From Strobilurus pachycystidiatus (taxonomy: Eukaryota; Basidiomycota; Agaricomycetes; Agaricales; Physalacriaceae): a stretch of 64,000 nt of DNA. The stretch lies in assembly GCA_019915135.1 (NCBI GenBank), contig JAHLMK010000027.1, forward strand, positions 124,001 through 188,000. Direction: 5' to 3'. The notes under the pieces are model-generated. The model did no database searches. It saw nothing but the letters and a program-made list of their open reading frames with translations, and was not told where the DNA came from. Positions 12,679 through 24,171 of this stretch are shown here, piece by piece. The position numbers and the translations under genes were made by a program. Positions within the stretch are counted from its first letter, which is position 1. Each line of letters starts with the position of its first letter.

Positions 12679-13396
12679 GAGGGCGGCGGCAGAAGAAATC
12701 TTCAGCCCCGGCCCCGGAACGGTCGGCCCCAACCCCAACCCGGAACATGATTTAGTCGGATATTAGTTTACAAAGATCCGGTACAACCCATAATTTAGCA
12801 AAGTGTCATACTCTACATCCGTCGGACAAGTTTCACGGAATCATGGTATGCGCCAGTTCCTGTATACTCAGATGTACGTACATTTCGTCAGACCATAGAG
12901 AACGAACTAGCAGTACAACCATGTCAATCCCAACCACATCGTACCTTTCATTCGCCCCAAGCACTTCCACCAAAGTACTGTACAACACATCTTTTTCGGA
13001 ACAGTTCTACTCGTTATCTGACCTTACCAATGCACGGTATGCGTCCAATCCAATGTCTACATTGTACTATGACTTACGTTACGCGGATGCGACGAAATTG
13101 CCAGCCAGGACCCCGCATCTGTACTGTACCATTCACGTATACGTAGCTCTACTAATACCTTGTCAGTAATTGTAATCTTACTCATTCTCGTTGCAACTGT
13201 GCTCGCGGCCACTGTGAATCAAGTGAATACAATACCATGGACCTACCATGGACCAACCGTGATGCCTCAGTGTCAGTCATTAGTCGGGTATCTCAACCTA
13301 ATGATGCGACGCGAGGCCACACAATAGCTGTGTCAGGCATGAAGGGGTGGAGTCACTCACTCACATTGACTGTACAAGGAACAAAGTGACAATTAT
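12679..13396. other. Intergenic stretch, no gene seen
   Basis: It begins with the C-rich tract next to the hairpin element. A 108-codon open frame at 12843-13169 (plus) has no motif and ordinary composition, and I do not call it a gene. Neighbouring genes on both sides end towards this stretch. Confidence 0.4.
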
Positions 13397-14918
13397 CTAC
13401 GCTTCTTCTGATCTACGCTTCTTCTGCTGCTGCTCCAAATCCCACTCCTCAACCTCCAACTCCTTCCTCCTCTTCCTCGCTCGTTCCATCACCATCCTAT
13501 CTGCTACTCGCAGGCTGCCCTCCTGGTCCCTAGGGTTCATCACGCCCCGCTCTTCGCCATCTTCGGGAAACATTGCCACACCATAACTTGCACTCTCTCG
13601 CATGATCTTGATGGCTTCGTCATCACTGCTGAGGTGTTGGTCGTCCTTGATCAGATGCATCGCGACTTCTGGTACGAGAATCCGCTGCATGAACTCATTT
13701 GCTGTCAATGGGTTGATATCATCAAGCCCCATGGTACCCGGAGGGAACATGTCGAATAATGTATGGTGAATGATGACGGATCCTTGTTCGCCGTAGCTAG
13801 TAAAATGTCTTTAGCATGTACCCAAGGCCCCACGAGAAGCTGGACATACTATCCGGGCTGCGTCTTGTCAAAGATTGCGAACTGGTGAATCACACCTGTT
13901 ATCGCCTTTGAACCCTTGGCGTTCAGATCCACCAATAACTCCCTCCAAAATTTGTTCTTCCCCCTGACCTCGGCGTCATCTATAAGTCGAGCCAGATTCA
14001 CCTTCATAGCCCTCACTCGTTCCTCGAGTTTTTCGAACGCAATTTCTTTTGGCCAACCCTTGAGTTCGGCCTCAGGTAGGATGTTGCTTTCGAAGCGGTG
14101 TCGCTGACAGAGTGTAATGAACGCCGAGACAGGTGCCTTCCTTCCCAGAGGGTTCGTCGCGCGACTATGGGGCCAAGACCGTGTGCGGAGGGATTCTAGC
14201 AAGTCGTAAAAGCGGGATGTCGGTACCAAAGGAAGTGGTTCGTCACAGTAGGGACACAAGGACTTGGGATCTGTCTCTGAGTCAAGAAATGCTGTCATAG
14301 CCCCATGAACACGGCATGTAGTGCATTTCAGCAAGAAACTTACGGTCATTTTCGACATTTTCGACATTTTCCCATATGTCCAAAGTTGCCCCCCCACTGG
14401 GCGACAAACTGCTAGGCAAGAATCAGCTCAACACTCTTGACACCATATGCCAAACACTCCCACCTTGCACTGTCACCGTCTCCATCCGAGCCAGGCTTGT
14501 GAACACCAGCACTTGGCTTCATGACATCCTCCAGAGGGAATGGCGCTGCTGTACGGCCAAGCGCCCGCGTCGGCATCTTACGTTGCATGTGCGATTTTTT
14601 TGGGCGACGCAAGAAGGTTGAACCAGAATATGCCGGTGAGCCTGCAATCAAGCGTTCCGGAGCGCCTAGTGGGGACGACAGACTATCCCCTCGGGTGAGA
14701 GAAGAAGTAGACGCTTTCCAATGACGCCAGCTACTCATAGGAGACAGGTCTCCCCCAACTCCCCGGGTGGCCTCCACTGGAAACGCTGCTGGTTTCCATA
14801 TCTCCTCATCGCTCTGTCCCAATCTTTGTGACGGTGACTCTTCAACTCCACTCTCCCCCATCCCCTGCACACCTTCTCTTTGGGGTGGTGAATCACGACG
14901 GGCTCGTCGAGGTGCCAT
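13397..14918 (-). CDS. RTC4-like domain protein
   Basis: Resembles the conserved C-terminal half of Restriction of Telomere Capping protein 4. The N-terminus (MAPRRARRDSPP) is basic, Ser/Pro-rich and probably disordered. The core starts with a short zinc-type CPYCDEPLP, then the family signs LCQRHRFESNILPEAE, GWPKEIAFEKLEERV, GVIHQFAIFDKTQPGY, an exon with GEQGSVIIHHTLFDMFP, and LVPEVAMHLIKDD. The end is YGVAMFP and a charged coiled tail (KRRKELEVEEW). At least two introns are needed, near 14343-14470 and 13797-13850. Yeast Rtc4 was named from a telomere-capping screen and its biochemistry is unclear, so only the domain is asserted. The gene lies beside the transposon-rich region but looks intact. 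Confidence 0.78.
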
Positions 14919-15099
14919 ACCTCTCCTATTAAACAGATGCGAATGGCGGCAAGAAGCAATCACGACCGTGAGACTAAGTCACCTAAGTGGTAGTATTACG
15001 AGCACATGACACCACCTCACAAGGTATGACAACGTGGAGAGGGATGTGTGCGATGCATGGTTAATGGAGGGGATTATGGGTTCCGTGAAACTATGGATG

Positions 15100-15470
15100 C
15101 TGGAGACGAGGATGCGACACAGTCTACCAAGGCGCCGTGGCTCCTCCTCGGTGGGGTCCCTTGGCCGTAAGGGTGTGCAATTCTCCCGATTCCGGAAGTA
15201 TCTGGGACTGGGGTCGCCAGACAGTTGCCGTGCTCTGACACAACTCGTATTCTCGGATCATTCGGCTGAGCATCGAGACCTTGCGGAAGTCTGACGGTCA
15301 GCACCGCCCGCGTATCCCTCGGGAATGGCGTCTATGTCGCTTCTGTGTGGATAGCATCGAGACAGAGGAGCATGCCATCCTGGACTGTGACGCATCTGCA
15401 GCTAACTCTGTAGCTACTCTTCCCCATCATCGTCACAAGAAACACCCTCCGAGAAGATATGTCAAGAAAG
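15100..15470 (+). mobile_element. LINE-like retrotransposon remnant (zinc-finger/RNase H end)
   Basis: A short plus-strand reading carries HRPRIPREWRLCRFC, then ETEEHAILDCDA. This CxxC...EHxxxxC block is typical of the zf-RVT end of fungal non-LTR retrotransposon polyproteins. The frame shifts at about 15290 and no reverse transcriptase is present, so only a 3' scrap survives. It lies between the RTC4-like gene and the TET/JBP gene. Confidence 0.5.
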
Positions 15471-15516
15471 GTACTACATCGATCGTAGTGTTACAAGTGT
15501 GAAGAAGTATAGCCAA

Positions 15517-16999
15517 TTAAACAACCAGATGCCTCAGGCCAGCCTCTGTCCAGATTGCAGTGTGTGTAAAGTGCGGTATCGCGATTCGCTCTCCACCCTC
15601 CCACGGTTCAATCTCATGTTCCAGAATGCGTCCACGGATGTACACAACATCACCGGGGTGAAGCCGCACGCGTACCTTCAGCTGAGGTACACTCAGATAC
15701 CCCCCCGTTATAGGCCCACCTGCAACCGTCAGTACAGCAAACCCTTTCGGAGGGTCCCAAGAGTCCACATGCCGTCCCGACTGCCTGTTAAAATAAATCT
15801 CTCTCCCCTCTAGCAGAAGAGGATCAACTGCATCCAATGCCTCTAGAATCGGATGCTTTCTGTCGCTTCTCCTCCTCAACTCATGCAAGTTATCCCACAG
15901 GCTCTGATCCAGACACCGAATACCCTCATTGATCAACCAAGAGACATGTCGCATGTTCTTCATGAAGCTTGCTGTTGCTGTTGCGGCCGTCGTATTTTTG
16001 AAACCATCGGCACTGGGTGTCGCGATACCCGATTGCTATACAACCTCTTCAGCCAACATATCCCTCTTTCTTGTCTCCCCTTCTGACTGACCTGTTGCCC
16101 GATTGCATGCCAACATCTGGCCACTCTGATCTCCCCAGTTCTCTGCCCTTCCACCTCTTTGTATTTCCCAACCTTTGAAATAGCTGTCTTCGACGCACCC
16201 ACCTTGGGCGGGACAGTTTCCACAAACTTCTCGATGACCTCGTTGAGGCGAGTCTACCAGATACATACCAGTCAATTCACCGACATTGACTTCCACTGAG
16301 AAAAACCATGCCCGCACCTGTCCAGCCTTAGAGATGGCACCGGGGAAATATGCCACCAAGACGGTGCCATCCAAAGCCACCACCTGGCGTGGGGTCTCGT
16401 CCTCCATGGTACGGAACTCAGACCATGCTACTAAAGCTCGCTTCGCCTTCGATTTCCACTTAGCCATGTCAAACATCGTCTTCCCTGATGACCAGTGTTA
16501 GTTCAACTGTCAAGCCAGGACCACTGGCAGAGCAAGGACTGTACATACACGTATTCTCTTCCTGACACATTGTCTTGTGCATCTTTCTCATCCGCCGTTG
16601 GGCATCTTTCTCATTATACTTCCGTCCGCTTTTCTCATTGGTCTTCTTCTCTACGCTCTTCCCCCCCATGTCCTTGCCACCCATGTCTCCCCCCTCGTTG
16701 ATCTCCCCTGGCTCCAAATCTGGCAGCAAGGAACGTTAAATTTCGGCGCTGTCTGTCCCGGCCACACACATACCTTGCATATTGTCTTCGCGCCACAGTG
16801 ACTCCTTTAGCACTGTCAATGGCCCTTCAGGGCTGCAAGAGAGAGATGTCAGGGGGGAGCAGTCGTCAAGATACTTCGTCCTTGCAGGAATCGGACACGC
16901 GTGCACCTCCGCCATTGGATGAGGATGATACCTGCCAAAGCTTCCCTCGGCACAGGCGAGACTCACTGAAGCACTCGATAAATTGACTCCCGAAATCAT
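15517..16999 (-). CDS. TET/JBP-family 2OG-Fe(II) dioxygenase
   Basis: Predicted nuclear 2-oxoglutarate/Fe(II) dioxygenase of the family that oxidises methylated or modified pyrimidines in DNA. The N-terminal half (16036-16476) reads RTMEDETPRQVV, DGTVLVAYFPGAISKAG, then after an intron TRLNEVIEKFVETVPPK. The catalytic core (15517-16010) has HVSWLINEG, FNRQSGRHVDSWDPPKGF with the iron-binding HxD, then GPITGGYLSVPQL, LHPGDVVYIRG, the distal His of ILEHEIEPW, and the 2OG-binding Arg of GGERIAIPHFTH. All expected ligands are visible, so the core may be active. Introns join 16476-16270, 16255-16200 and a poorly resolved piece near 16010-16200. The 5' end is uncertain: a basic exon (NEKDAQRRMRKM) at about 16560-16730 fits, and the ATG at 16999 is only a guess. 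Its place near a KDZ gene supports a transposon role. Confidence 0.72.
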
Positions 17000-17190
17000 G
17001 GAAGGGGGTGCCACCGTTCCTCCTCCCCTCATCCTAACACAGTCTATCAGCTCTAAGCCATCATGCCATCATCTGGAAAAATTACACACATCTTCCTCCG
17101 AACCTCGGAAGCACCCTTTGCTCTCCGGACCTTGGCAGACTTGGGCATTGCGGACGATGCCAAAACCGGAGCTCTGCACAGACCCGGCAA

Positions 17191-17697
17191 GGGCTAACAC
17201 TCGGTGCAACACCAGACAGTGCAGCAGCGACGACCTCAGCAGAGCGAAGCACTCTCTCTGGGAACGCCACGGATAGAAGGATGCGACAGGAAGTGACAAG
17301 GCACACAGATACACGCGACGACGACACGCGAAGGGCTAACACTCGGTGCAACACCAGACAGTGCAGCGGCGACGAACTCAGCAGAGCGAAGCACTCTCTC
17401 TGGGAACGCCACGGATAGAAGGATGCGACAGGAAGTGACAAGGCACACAGATACACGCGACGACGACACGCGAAGGGCTAACACTCGGTGCAACACCAGA
17501 CAGTGCAGCGGCGACGAACTCAGCAGAGCGAAGCACTCTCTCTGGGAACGCCACGGATAGAAGGATGTGACAGGAAGTGGCAAGGCGCAAAGACACACGC
17601 GACGACGACACGCGAAGGGCTGGCACTCGGTGCAGCACCAGACAGTGCAGCGGCGACGAACTCAGCAGAGCGAAGCACTCTTTCTGGGAACGCCGTG
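17191..17697. repeat. 142-bp tandem repeat, about 3.6 copies
   Basis: The block opening GGGCTAACACTCGGTGCAAC recurs at 17191, 17333, 17475 and 17617, exactly 142 bp apart. The last copy is cut off at about 17697. Copies 1-3 are nearly identical and copy 4 carries a few changes (for example GGGCTGGCACTCGG). Because 142 is not a multiple of 3, the long open frames seen across it on both strands are by-products of the repeat, not genes. Confidence 0.93.
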
Positions 17698-17787
17698 GCG
17701 GAAGAACGAAAAGGCAATGCAGGCACCCTCGACGCACTTATGTATCTCAACACCCACTTCCCACGCTGAATAGCCTTAAAGCCTCTC

Positions 17788-17853
17788 AATAAGAGTGTCA
17801 AGTCGCCGTAATAAGAGTGTCAAGTCGCCGTAATAAGAGTGTCAAGTCGCCGT
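17788..17853. repeat. 22-bp minisatellite, 3 copies
   Basis: Three perfect head-to-tail copies of AATAAGAGTGTCAAGTCGCC plus GT begin at 17788, 17810 and 17832. The array sits about 90 bp after the 142-bp repeat. Confidence 0.93.
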
Positions 17854-18763
17854 TAAATTGACTCCCATCTCTTCAGGAGCGTATTGTAAATCCACAAACC
17901 TCTCTCTCCTACTGGTTCAGGAGCCTCCCATCCTACACTACTCGTGATGTAGAGGTCAACTCGATCGCGCCAGAATCCCACACGCAAGACTATCACGATC
18001 TTCAGGCACAACACCTGGACCTGTATCATCAACTTGCCGGCCAAAACACCACCCCCTCGCATCCTTTCTTTACCTGCCCGATGCCTAGAGCCGTCCACAG
18101 CTGCCCCTTCGGCCTATAACTCTATCTACCTATGTACTCTTCTTTTCGACAGAAGTAAACTGTAAAGATGAGGTGTCAAGCGTCCCTACAGGGCTAAGCT
18201 TCCCCATATGGACAAGTCTGTGCGCTGGTCGCATTTGTTTCCTCCTTGCATCACACCCAACATGAGCCATTCCATTGTGCCCGTCCGCATTGAGGTATCT
18301 CCCAACTCCCTGTGTCACTCTTTCTCACTCACACCCGGCCTCTCAGGTCCAGATAACCCAGACTGTCACCACACGGCCATTGGTGTATGCTGACCTGCCT
18401 CGCAGCATTTGCTTTGCTGGGCGACACCCGACCGGTATGCTCATTGAAAGCCTATCGCAACCTGCCCAGCAATCGTCTCATTGCTCCCCTTGCACAGAAT
18501 CACTTGCCGCCTACGAAACTCGTCGCCATAGGCAGTTTGAAGTTTACGTGTCCGCTTTTCTGGAAGCATTCAAGAAAGAATGGGAGCTGCAGATCTCTCT
18601 CTAGGACATATCCTCCCGCCATACCAATATGTTCTCGCAATACTACAACCAACCGTCATCATTCCTGTATGCTAGATTTTGTAAAATGTTACCGTACCTT
18701 GTTTTGGGAAGACTCCATCGATCACCCGTGTTTGTCTCCTCGTACTCTACATCGACTATCGTC
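17854..18763. other. Stretch without a supported gene
   Basis: Weak plus-strand frames at 18275-18604 and 18629-18763 run into the next gene and could hold its 5' exons. The end of the first (FEVYVSAFLEAFKKEWELQ) is protein-like. A minus-strand frame at 17853-18098 has some hydrophobic character but no motif. Nothing here is certain. Confidence 0.35.
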
Positions 18764-20072
18764 ATGTATACGGCACCAACACAAGGCACTCGCCTTACCA
18801 CGGCGTTGGACAGTCTAGAAGATGAACTTGATCTTCTTTGTGACGAGGACGAACCCTCCCAAGCCTCCCTGGCCCGTCGTCAAGAACTTCGACACACCGC
18901 AGAATCCCGCCTGAAGGATCTTCTCGGGCGGATTCGACCTCCTTCTCCTTCTCATTCAACACCTCCCCGTCCCCAAAAGCGCACTCGTGTGTCCCACGTC
19001 ACCACACGACCTCGCCCTGACGATGTTCGGAGCCCTGGGACATCGCAAAATGCCACCCAGCCGTCTGTCCCCTCCCGCTGGCTTGCTATTCAAACGGGTG
19101 CCAAACACCTCCCACCCCTGAAGTCCCAGGACTTCCTCGAGTCTGCCCTTCAGCCGGTCATTCAAACGCGCACTACTCAAGCATTGGAAGACGCCGCTTT
19201 GTCACGCCTCATTCGAGGATATTCAGACACAGAACAACAGTGGGTATGCTCCATCTGGTCTTGCTTGTTCTTCGTCCTCCCCTCACACCATCCATCCAGA
19301 CCGTCATCTTGGACTTTTACACAGAACCACTGCCGCGGACCCACCAAATACAATTCTCGCAGCCGACTGCCCTGGAGTGGGTTGACGAGTCTTTCGATGT
19401 GTGTCCGGTCCAATCTACCCCATTCCTTCCCCTCAACTCTATCTTATAGACCATAGACCGTGCATCCCGCTCTGGTGCTGTTACGCACTACCTCAAGTTC
19501 CTACGCAACATCATCCAGGTATTCTACCTCATCGAAGCCATCAGCCTTTGGGAACAGGAGCTAACTGATCCCTCACCGCCCTCCCGATCCGCCTATCTTT
19601 CCCAACTGTCCCGCTATCATCACAAAGACCTCGTTTATCGTATGGAACACCATGCCGCCAGTGAGGATACGCGTCAAGAGTTACGTCGGCAATACAACAT
19701 CTTTCAGCGGGCGTATGTCCGGCGTTTCGACCGATTTGAAGATCATGGCAACACGCTCTACTCACTCTATCTCCATGTATGTTCTGCATAACCCCCCCAT
19801 GTCTCTGTCACTCACTTCCTTCCCAGTTCGGAGCTTCCGTGTTCCTCGATCCCTACTGGCATGTACCCTGGCTTGGCGAGATAACCGCCACCAAAACGTA
19901 TCCGGAGTTGGTCAAACATGTCATCAATAGATCAGTCTTTGATCCGGAGAAGCAAACCCAATCCCTGACAGCACTACGACACTTGCTCGAATCTCGCCAG
20001 GAAGACGCACTTCTCGACGAGATAATGCAGTTCATGGCTGGTCATCCGCCCGAAGATCTGTCTGACTTGTAA
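18764..20072 (+). CDS. Unrecognised protein, element region
   Basis: I do not recognise this protein. The chosen ATG gives MYTAPTQGTRLTTAL, then an acidic helical stretch (LEDELDLLCDEDEP), a Ser/Pro/Arg-rich linker (PSPSHSTPPRPQKRTR) and a helical segment (LESALQPVIQTRTTQ). After introns between about 19242 and 19450 there is a helical block (HYLKFLRNIIQVFYLIEAI, RRQYNIFQRAYVRRFDRF). One more intron at about 19774-19826 leads to FGASVFLDPYWHVPWLGEI and the end HPPEDLSDL. It converges with the large minus-strand gene (184 bp between stops). The open exon chain and protein-like composition support a real gene; the frame continues upstream of 18764, so the start may be earlier. Confidence 0.55.
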
Positions 20073-20256
20073 AGCATGGGGTATCCTTGCCTGTCCTCCC
20101 GTCCTCAGTAGTTTGCAGAATACCCAGATACAAGACACATGTACTGTTGTACATACATGAACAAGAGATTATACGTCCGCGACTTGCATGCTAACTTTAC
20201 CAATGCGACCGTATGTCAGCTGGTGAGACAACAGATTACCATTTGCGCTCACCTTA

Positions 20257-23224
20257 TCATTTGACACCAAGATTCTTGAACAATTCCTCCTCACACAAGC
20301 CATTGAACCCTCGTGCCATCTGGACCGCATTATGGTGAAGCCTCATCGCCTGTGCCCACTGACCTTGCGAAAGAGGGCCCTTCTCCGCACTGACATAACC
20401 TGCCACTCTACGCTGGTACCATGTCTCAGCATCCGCACTCCAGAACCCCACATCCAGCCCGCTACCATGCCAGGGACCCCTTCTCGGAAACCAGGACACA
20501 TCCTTTGGGGACGCGTCTTCTCCCCAGACTTGATACACTTTGTACGTTCCACAAAGCACGTCTATTTGAGCATCTGTGATTGCTTCCTCGCATAGGACCT
20601 CCCCCTCTCGCGTTGTCGTACGCTGCCCGCGCTGCTTCACCTTTGAACTGGGCCCCTTCATTACTACGGACGCGTCCGTCGCATGCTCCATTGCCAATCG
20701 CCACAACAGCCCTCCTGCCATCAAAGCTGCACGCAAAACACCACTCTCTGACAACAATCGGGCACGCTGCGCCACATATTGCACATAGTCCTCCCACGTG
20801 AAAGGATCTGTCGCTGACCGCCAAGGTCGAAGTTGGGGAGGTTGCGGTCGTTCCAACCCTCGACAAGTCACGTCAGGAACCACCCAAGAGAACTTCATTC
20901 CCCTCGAAGCCATACTTAGAATGGCCTCGTGAACCTCCATCCTCTGCATTTGCCGCAGGAAGAATGCGACATCGGCGGCTCGGTAAACCAATAAACGTTC
21001 TTCGTGACACCGGCTGGTCCACCCTACTTCATACACCTTCTCCTCCTTGAACTTCCAGTAGAGTCTCCTGATCATCAGGTCCTTGGGGAGATTTCGCCAG
21101 ACGGTCCACTCGTTCTCCGGATAGACATCACACCACGACTCCCTGCTATCTGTCGTCACTTTCATGCTAGCCCTTGCAATCATCTTCTGAAAGAAGGCTT
21201 CCAAATCTCGCAGTAAGGCAGCGTCCCATCGAGTCACCTTTTCCTTCCCCTCGACGTGGCTGCAGCAGAACAGTCGCAGGATGGCATCCACTTTAGCTTC
21301 GGGGAGAGTCTTCCCCTCCTCTCCATCAAGCTCCACGGGCATGTATACTCCGTAGATGTCCTCGAGGACCTCCTGTGCGCCAAGTGTCCGCACTTGTCGA
21401 ATTCTTCCCCAAACCTCATCTCGATGTGATAGCAGGCGACCCAGCCTCTCCCAATCCCTACTTTGCACGTAATTTCCCTCCTTTGCTCCAGTGAAACCTA
21501 CAACTTCCTCACTTCCCACTGCCTCACTTAGGGCACCCAGCGGCACTGCACCAGTGTCGCCACGGGGCGCTCCCTCACCTTCTGCCTGGCCTTCTTTGAT
21601 GGTAGTAGTGGCGCCGCTCGGTTCCATCTCCCCCATAGGCAGCTCCGTTGGTTCATCCTCTGTGCTCCTGTTCTCATCAAACTCTTCACACAGATCCCAC
21701 TCGTGATATGCTGCACAGTACACACGCTCTGTTGGTCGGAACTCTCCCCATCGGCGGACTGCCTTGTGGTCCCCTATCCTGACTCTTTCCCTTGCTCTTG
21801 TGCTTGTGTCGACCACTTTCCACTGAAAAACCCGAGCATCGTCACCTTCCGTCAACCCTCTCCCCTCAGCTTGTATCTGCCGCTCCCGACACTTCTGTGA
21901 CTCCTCAGAATCGACAGGGAAGGCCAGGATTGCTCGCTCTCGTCGGGTGAGAAACTCACGCCATGTCTCCTTCGGCAGAGCTGCAAACAAAGATTCCTTT
22001 GATAGGAATTGAACCTCCCTGTTTGTGGGACGCTGTTGGTGCCATGGCTTCAAGATTGCCGTCTCGTAAAACTTCCCCGACTGCACCTCCTGCCAGTCGC
22101 GTTTGTCGAGCTGCAGGTACTCACGCACCATCTGGGTATCAAATCCATAGCGTCGTGCGACATAGGGTGCCTTCACAGTGAGTGTCTTCTGCCTGTTCCC
22201 CCACCAGAACCACACTGGGATGTGCATGTCCTCGTATGCGTCGAGTGCGTGGCCTAGGTTGCATGTCGCAACATTCACAAACATCCCCTGCCGCACAATA
22301 GTCCTGTCGACACTGCTCCCTTTGCCATATCCACTGACCCCCTTCGAAGGATGAAACCCAGTACCCGCCCAAAAGATTTTTGACTCCAGGACGTACTGGT
22401 ACACCAGGTTTCTGCTCCAGGTGTCACGTACTTTGGCAAAGAATTTCTCCTTCTCTACTGGCATGCTCAAAACCAGACCATAGAAATAGGAGATCTCTGC
22501 TGAGAGCACCACGAAGGCATACCGCGCCCGCAACAGCCGCTTGCTCAATACTATGGGGTCCGGGTGACCGTCATGGAATCCGTAAGAACTGGGCAGTGGG
22601 GCGTATATGCCAAGAGGCGTGAAGAGAGCGAGGCCCAACTCCAGGAGAATCTCGCGTAAAGTGTATAGGACCGCTTCTGCACAACCCCACAGCTCCCGCA
22701 TCCCAGCTTCCATTTCCCACCCACCTCCCTCCTTCTTTATAATCGGGACGCGCCATCTCTCCGAGAACACAGGTCCGAGTATGGGATCATTGAAGAAAGC
22801 CTTGTAGGGATCGACAGGAATGAATCCCATGAAGGGCAACGCGTTGATTTGCCAGAAGCAGCCCACCAAAGCTTCAGGCTCGATCATCTTGTGCTGCCTG
22901 GTATCGGGCAAGGGCGCCCCAGGCAACGTGGTCAAGTGGCTCCCGTTGAGTACGGTAAAACTACGCTCCCTCGAATCAATGCAAAACACGATCTTCGAGC
23001 ATCTGAATCAAACATCATCAATGCGCGCTGCAGCTACTTTCAGTGCCACCCACTTACCGCTCCACCCCGGCCTCCTTATCCCAGTCATCCAACTGCTTGG
23101 CACAATCCAGGCGAATACGTTTTGAGACACCCGACACCGCCCCGAAGGCCTCTGGGTCCTCCAGCCCAAGGCGGTCGCGTTCCCCCTGGCGTTTTATTGC
23201 GATCAATCGTCCCTTTCGTGACCA
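20257..23224 (-). CDS. Large (~950 aa) unrecognised protein
   Basis: A single 910-codon open frame forms the main exon. A GT-AG intron (23003-23057) joins it to an upstream exon reading GRLIAIKRQGERDRLGLED, then RIRLDCAKQLDDWDKEAG and SKIVFCIDSRERSFTVLNG. The true start lies at or above 23224. Visible parts are an N-terminal globular region with FFNDPILGPVFSERWRVP and SAEISYFYGLVL, an aromatic VWFWWGNRQKTL, an acidic linker in the middle (ENRSTEDEPTE, about residue 430), a second globular half (LLSHRDEVWGRIRQV) and a C-terminal segment with DVGFWSADAETWYQRRVAGY. I name no domain and see no catalytic motif or membrane segment. Such a long uninterrupted frame in an intron-rich genome suggests a recent or mobile gene. 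A palindromic repeat array lies just upstream, in its probable promoter side. Confidence 0.7.
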
Positions 23225-23377
23225 CTGAGGTTCACAATTTCAGTTTAGAAGCGCGTTCTGGATAGTTCGATAACTTGCCTCCCTATCCACGCGATTGTCC
23301 ACCTCAATGAATCCCTCGCGGCCATCTACACTGCGGTCGCGTTTACGCGAGTGATCTTGCCGGGTCATCGGTACGCA

Positions 23378-23780
23378 CAGTTAGAAACAGGAGGGGATTA
23401 TAGACGACTTGTTATCCTCTCTTTGCGTGGCAATCCAATCGTAACACCCAATCAGGACCGGGAAAGAGAGCACTTGTAGTCCGTTCGTTGCCTGCGCGAG
23501 TGTGAATCACAACGCCCTGTTAGAAACAGGAGCGGAAATACACGACTTGTTATCCGGTCAATGGATGGCAATCGTAACGCCCTGTTAGAAACAGGAGCGG
23601 GAAAAAGGCCACTTGTCGTCCGTTAGGTACGCGCGCGCGAGAACCGCAACGCCCTGTTAGAAACAGGAGCGGAAATAGACGACTTGTTATCGGCTCAGTG
23701 CGTCGCAATCGTAACGCCCTGTTGGAAACCGGAGCGGGGCAGAGGTGACCTGTTATCCGTTCAGTGAGCGACACTCGTAA
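23378..23780. repeat. Tandem array of 65-72 bp units with a palindrome
   Basis: Units each carry CCTGTTAGAAACAGG followed by AGCGG, then a variable ~45 bp stretch with recurring CGACTTGTTATC and ATCGTAACGC. The palindrome begins near 23378, 23516, 23581, 23653 and 23718, and a degenerate unit lies near 23447. CCTGTT and AACAGG form a perfect 6-bp stem with a 3-base loop; the last unit has decayed (TTGGAAACCGG). The array lies just upstream of the large minus-strand gene. Confidence 0.88.
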
Positions 23781-24102
23781 GGGGAAATTGAACTTAGCGG
23801 ATTTGAACTCAGCGGACTTACGTTCAGATGTTCTTACCTAACCCTTTACTTACGACAACTAACCACCCGGGTGCCAAACATCTCCAAACGCCGAAGTCCC
23901 CTTCACTTTCTCTCTCCCTCACAGAGACGCCCTCCCGCGCCTGGCCGACGTGTCACTACTATCAACATCCAACGGTCGCTCTCTCTCACAACCCCATTCA
24001 CCCGCCGTGTCCTGGCCACGAGCGCCCCCCGTATGTCTCTTACAACTCTTCTGCTTCGTCTTGTTGACTCCCATGGCTCCTCAGCTACAACAGCCTTGTC
24101 AC

Positions 24103-24171
24103 GCATCAATTGTTCTACAATGTGCGCCCGACAGTTTCCCGCATCAATTGTTCTACAATGTGCGCCCGACA
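24103..24171. repeat. 38-bp direct repeat, 2 copies
   Basis: A 31-base block that starts GCATCAATTGTTCTACAATG and ends GCGCCCGACA is repeated exactly, 38 bp apart (24103 and 24141). The surrounding 23.8-24.7 kb has only overlapping weak frames and no gene that I can support. Confidence 0.85.

Noticed and set aside
12843..13169. Possible 108-residue plus-strand gene
   Set aside because: It has no motif, signal peptide or splice partner and lies in a gap between convergent genes.
17082..17801. Long overlapping open frames on the minus strand across the 142-bp repeat, with repeated protein pieces
   Set aside because: They arise because the tandem repeat lacks stops in several frames at once; the unit length is not divisible by three, so no stable repeat protein is encoded.
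23378..23780. Looks like a CRISPR array (repeats with palindromes and variable spacers)
   Set aside because: The genome is clearly eukaryotic, spacer-like parts share sequence between units, repeat spacing varies from 65 to 72 bp, and there are no cas genes. It is a degenerate tandem repeat.
23860..23910. Similarity of the reading GAKHLQTPKSP to GAKHLPPLKSQ in the gene at 19.1 kb, suggesting a second copy
   Set aside because: The match covers only about 35 bases and does not extend, so it may be chance. Not claimed as a paralogue.
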